Shown: positions 6,653-8,280 of the stretch, piece after piece
Numbering within the stretch: position 1 is the first letter of the stretch
Layout of the letters: each line of letters starts with the position of its first letter
DNA from: Holophagaceae bacterium
GTDB lineage: Bacteria; Acidobacteriota; Holophagae; Holophagales; Holophagaceae
Assembly: GCA_025355915.1 (NCBI GenBank)
Contig: JANXYT010000149.1
Location: 1-8,280, forward strand
DNA: 8,280 bases
Direction: 5' to 3'
Program-made: the position numbers and the translations under genes
Notes under the pieces: model-generated
Seen by the model: only the letters and a program-made list of their open reading frames with translations
Database searches by the model: none
Told to the model about the DNA's origin: nothing

Positions 6653-7867
6653 ATGGCTTTGACGGTGGACGGCATCTTTTCGCTCATGCCTGAGCTCTTC
6701 CTTCCCGAGAAGGCCCAGGGCCTGACGGTTTCCGTCTATTACCAGGTGACGGGCGAGGGGGGCGGGGACTACACCTGCCTCATCGAGAACGGCGCGTTCT
6801 CCATGAAGCGCGAAGCCAAGCCCGACGCCACCTCCGTGGTGGTCATCGGTGCCGAGGATTGGATCGCCCTGAACGAAGGGAAGCTCGATCCCATGCAGGC
6901 CTTCATGACCGGTAAGCTCAAGGGCACCGGCGACCTCGGCCTGCTCCAGAAATTCCCCAAGTTCTTCAAGAAGCCCCAAAAACAGGGTGGCCCCGTGAAG
7001 CCGCTGAAGGATCTGGTGACGGCACGCCTGGCGCTGACCGGGGCCGGGATCAAGGTGACGGTGGGCGGCGAAACCTGGGGTGAGGGTGCGGAAATCGCTG
7101 GGGATGAAGGCGCCGTGCGTGGCTTGGTCTGCGGTATCTCCGATCCCGGTCCCGCGCTGCTGGGCGGCCAGCTCCGCTACTCCGGCGACATGGCCGTGTT
7201 GAGGAAGGCCTGGAAGACCTGGTCGGCCGAACCCGAGATCACATTCCCTGATACTCCCGGCGGTAAGGCCCTAGCTACTCTGCGAAAACGGTACAAGGGC
7301 GGTGCCAGCGGGACGCTGGAAGTGAAGGTGGACGGCGTGCCCTACCGGCTGGACTTCAGCCCTGAGGGGCTTTCCGTGCGGCCTGGCGAAGTCGAGGGTG
7401 GTGCGGCCCTGGGCATCTCCGACGCCGATTTTGCGGCCCTCAACGCCGGCAAGCTGAACCTGGTGGCGGCCCTGCTGGGCGGTGCCATCACCGTGAAGGG
7501 CGACATGAGCCAGGTGGCGGCCTACACCGCCCACTTCGATGCGGATGTGAACCCCGCCCAGGGCCTGCTGGAATCCATGCCCGAGCGGTTCAACGTGGAG
7601 AAGGCCGGGGACCTGGAGGCCGTCGTGGGCTATCAGATCGACGACCTGGGCTACACCCTCCTGATCCGCAAGGGCGGCTGCCTCGTCTTCCCGCGCCTCA
7701 TGAAGCCTTGTGATACGCTGCTGAAGGCCAAAGCCGAAGATTTCATTGCCATGAGCACCGGAACGCTGAACGCCCAGGAGGCTTTCATGACCGGCAAGAT
7801 CCAGATCGAGGGCGATCCGCTGCTCATGCAGAAGGTGGCGAAGAGCTTCAAGCGGCCGGAGGCCTGA
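6653..7867 (+). CDS. Tandem SCP2 (sterol carrier protein 2) domain protein
   Basis: The 404-residue product consists of repeated SCP2-like units, a fold with a hydrophobic cavity for lipids or acyl-CoA. Unit 1 (about 1-108) and unit 4 (about 303-404) each carry the full pattern: an ESMPERF/SLMPELF start, a beta sheet, an AEDWIALNEGKL-type helix and AFMTGKLKGTGD. Unit 3 (about 205-295) shows ISDADFAALNAGKLNLVAALLGGAITVKGD. Unit 2 (about 111-200) keeps only the end, ALLGGQLRYSGDMAVLRKAWK, and is degenerate. No signal peptide or membrane segment is visible, so it should be cytoplasmic. The start is ATG 6653, with GAGGTG at 6642-6647 five bases upstream; an earlier in-frame TTG at 6599 adds non-family residues. 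No lipid enzyme adjoins it, and an intrinsic terminator lies upstream, so it has its own unseen promoter. The ligand is unknown. Confidence 0.82.
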   Translation: MALTVDGIFSLMPELFLPEKAQGLTVSVYYQVTGEGGGDYTCLIENGAFSMKREAKPDATSVVVIGAEDWIALNEGKLDPMQAFMTGKLKGTGDLGLLQKFPKFFKKPQKQGGPVKPLKDLVTARLALTGAGIKVTVGGETWGEGAEIAGDEGAVRGLVCGISDPGPALLGGQLRYSGDMAVLRKAWKTWSAEPEITFPDTPGGKALATLRKRYKGGASGTLEVKVDGVPYRLDFSPEGLSVRPGEVEGGAALGISDADFAALNAGKLNLVAALLGGAITVKGDMSQVAAYTAHFDADVNPAQGLLESMPERFNVEKAGDLEAVVGYQIDDLGYTLLIRKGGCLVFPRLMKPCDTLLKAKAEDFIAMSTGTLNAQEAFMTGKIQIEGDPLLMQKVAKSFKRPEA

Positions 7868-7924
7868 GCCGTTGTCATAAACAATCTTGTCGTCCTGGGG
7901 GCGATAACGGCATAAGGAGCCGCG

Positions 7925-8140
7925 GTGTCGAGGGGGGCGGACCAGAAGAGCCAGGGTGTCCGGAGTTCTCTCCGGGCGACGGACGGCGTGGTACGCACCG
8001 CCAAGCCGATCCCCCGCCTGGTCAACTCAGGGCCTGCCTCCGAGCCCCGACCATCTCAAAGTGAGACGATGCAGTTGCCCTGTTCAGGGCGCTGCGGACA
8101 CTGCGACTGCCACCCCTGCCGGCTGCACGGGCCGATCTAA
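7925..8140 (+). CDS. Possible small Cys-rich protein
   Basis: A 71-codon frame starts with GTG at 7925, with AAGGAG at 7914-7919 five bases upstream. That site sits near the loop of a small CGGC/GCCG hairpin (7908-7922). The first 50 residues are polar and basic. The C-terminus reads LPCSGRCGHCDCHPCRLHG, with Cys at 53, 57, 60, 62 and 65 and His at 59, 63 and 68, as in a metal-binding knuckle or the core of a modified peptide. Third positions are mostly G or C, as in the neighbouring genes, but intergenic DNA here is also GC-rich. I do not recognise a family. No partner maturation enzyme lies in the window. An internal ATG at 8069 would give only the 23-residue Cys-rich part and lacks a good binding site. 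It may be a chance frame. Confidence 0.3.
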   Translation: MSRGADQKSQGVRSSLRATDGVVRTAKPIPRLVNSGPASEPRPSQSETMQLPCSGRCGHCDCHPCRLHGPI

Positions 8141-8146
8141 TACCAT

Positions 8147-8175
8147 TTTGCAATCAATAATTAATGAACTATATT
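8147..8175 (+). promoter_or_regulatory. Predicted promoter of the gene at 8200
   Basis: TTTGCA (8147-8152, four of six bases of the -35 consensus) is followed by a 17-bp AT-rich spacer and TATATT (8170-8175, five of six bases of the -10). The start of transcription would be near 8182, giving an 18-nt leader. The surrounding 8138-8180 stretch is the most AT-rich part of the window. Confidence 0.55.
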
Positions 8176-8199
8176 TATCCCAACCCCTAAGGAGCTGGG

Positions 8200-8280
8200 A
8201 TGAAGACCCTAATCAATCCAGACCGAAACACCATCACCACGCTGGCTGAGCGACTGAAGAAGGCCGAAGGCAAGCCGGAG
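8200..8280 (+). CDS. Unidentified protein, 5' end only
   Basis: An open frame begins at ATG 8200 and leaves the window after 27 codons (MKTLINPDRNTITTLAERLK and then KAEGKPE). AAGGAG at 8189-8194 lies five bases upstream, and a credible promoter precedes it, so the start is well supported. The visible residues suggest a charged helix beginning near residue 11 (TITTLAERLKKAEGK) and show no signal peptide. The opening codons include CTA, AAT and CCA, less GC-rich than the neighbours. ATCCCA (8177-8182) can pair with TGGGAT (8196-8201), which would place the ribosome site in a loop and half of the start codon in a stem. Too little is visible to name a family. Confidence 0.6.
   Translation, partial: MKTLINPDRNTITTLAERLKKAEGKPE

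Larger units (their letters stand above)
7868..8199 (+). other. 332-bp intergenic region with several short hairpins and a promoter
   Basis: This gap after the SCP2 gene has no clear terminator with a T tract. It holds several inverted repeats: GCCGTTGTC (7868-7876) with GATAACGGC (7903-7911), 9 bp with one G-T pair; CCGGAG/CTCCGG (7960-7975, loop TTCT); TCTCA/TGAGA (8054-8066, loop AAG); and GCCCTG/CAGGGC (8077-8090, loop TT). It could encode a structured RNA, a small protein (7925-8140), or both. I recognised no known riboswitch. The last 60 bases turn sharply AT-rich and contain the promoter of the gene at 8200. Confidence 0.5.

Noticed and set aside
7956..8249. 97-codon frame across the promoter and start of the last gene
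   Set aside because: It runs through the AT-rich promoter and overlaps the better-supported start at 8200 in another frame; the His run near its end is the shadow of ACCATCACCAC codons.
1..8280. CRISPR arrays, tRNA or rRNA genes, insertion sequences, attachment sites
   Set aside because: No regularly spaced direct repeats, cloverleaf, rRNA signature, transposase or integrase motif was seen on either strand.

Overview
The window is GC-rich, gene-dense bacterial DNA with strong G/C third-position preference. A VWFA-related secreted protein of a type best known from Acidobacteriota, next to a BlaI/M56 regulatory pair in which the peptidase carries a TonB C-terminal domain, suggests an acidobacterium, possibly of the Holophagae type. 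This is inferred from gene content and remembered protein style; no search was run.

Layout. Positions 1-2525 are minus strand: a Ppx/GppA-type phosphatase with a C-terminal HD domain (1029-2525), followed 7 nt later by a LeuA/NifV-like DRE-TIM acyltransferase (start codon at 1021). The second gene is intact for about 300 codons and then runs into an inverted, 92%-identical copy of its own sequence that begins the window (arms 1-125 and 146-270). Nearly all differences between the arms are synonymous, so this is either a real tail-to-tail duplication of a diverged copy or a chimera of two strains.

Positions 2579-4730 are plus strand: a secreted polysaccharide deacetylase that diverges from ppx across a 53-bp gap and starts at TTG, then a secreted VWFA-related protein. 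Next comes the clearest regulatory locus, 4750-6559. Two ACGAAT-N2-ATTCGT palindromes cover a near-consensus sigma70 promoter in front of a BlaI-family repressor, which overlaps by ATGA an M56 metallopeptidase fused to a TonB-like domain. A perfect 14-bp hairpin closes the operon. By family precedent the peptidase senses an envelope signal and causes loss of the repressor, which would bind the twin operators and control its own operon. No beta-lactamase or other target gene is present.

Positions 6653-7867 encode a protein of tandem SCP2 (sterol carrier protein 2) units: three clear and one degenerate. The 332 bp after it (7868-8199) hold several short hairpins, a possible 71-codon Cys-rich small ORF with a good ribosome binding site, and an AT-rich promoter for an unidentified gene that starts at 8200 and leaves the window.

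The best candidates for something undescribed are the fold-back at the left edge, the twin operator of the BlaI/M56-TonB operon, the SCP2 array and the structured Cys-rich region. No CRISPR, tRNA, rRNA, insertion sequence or complete mobile element was seen.
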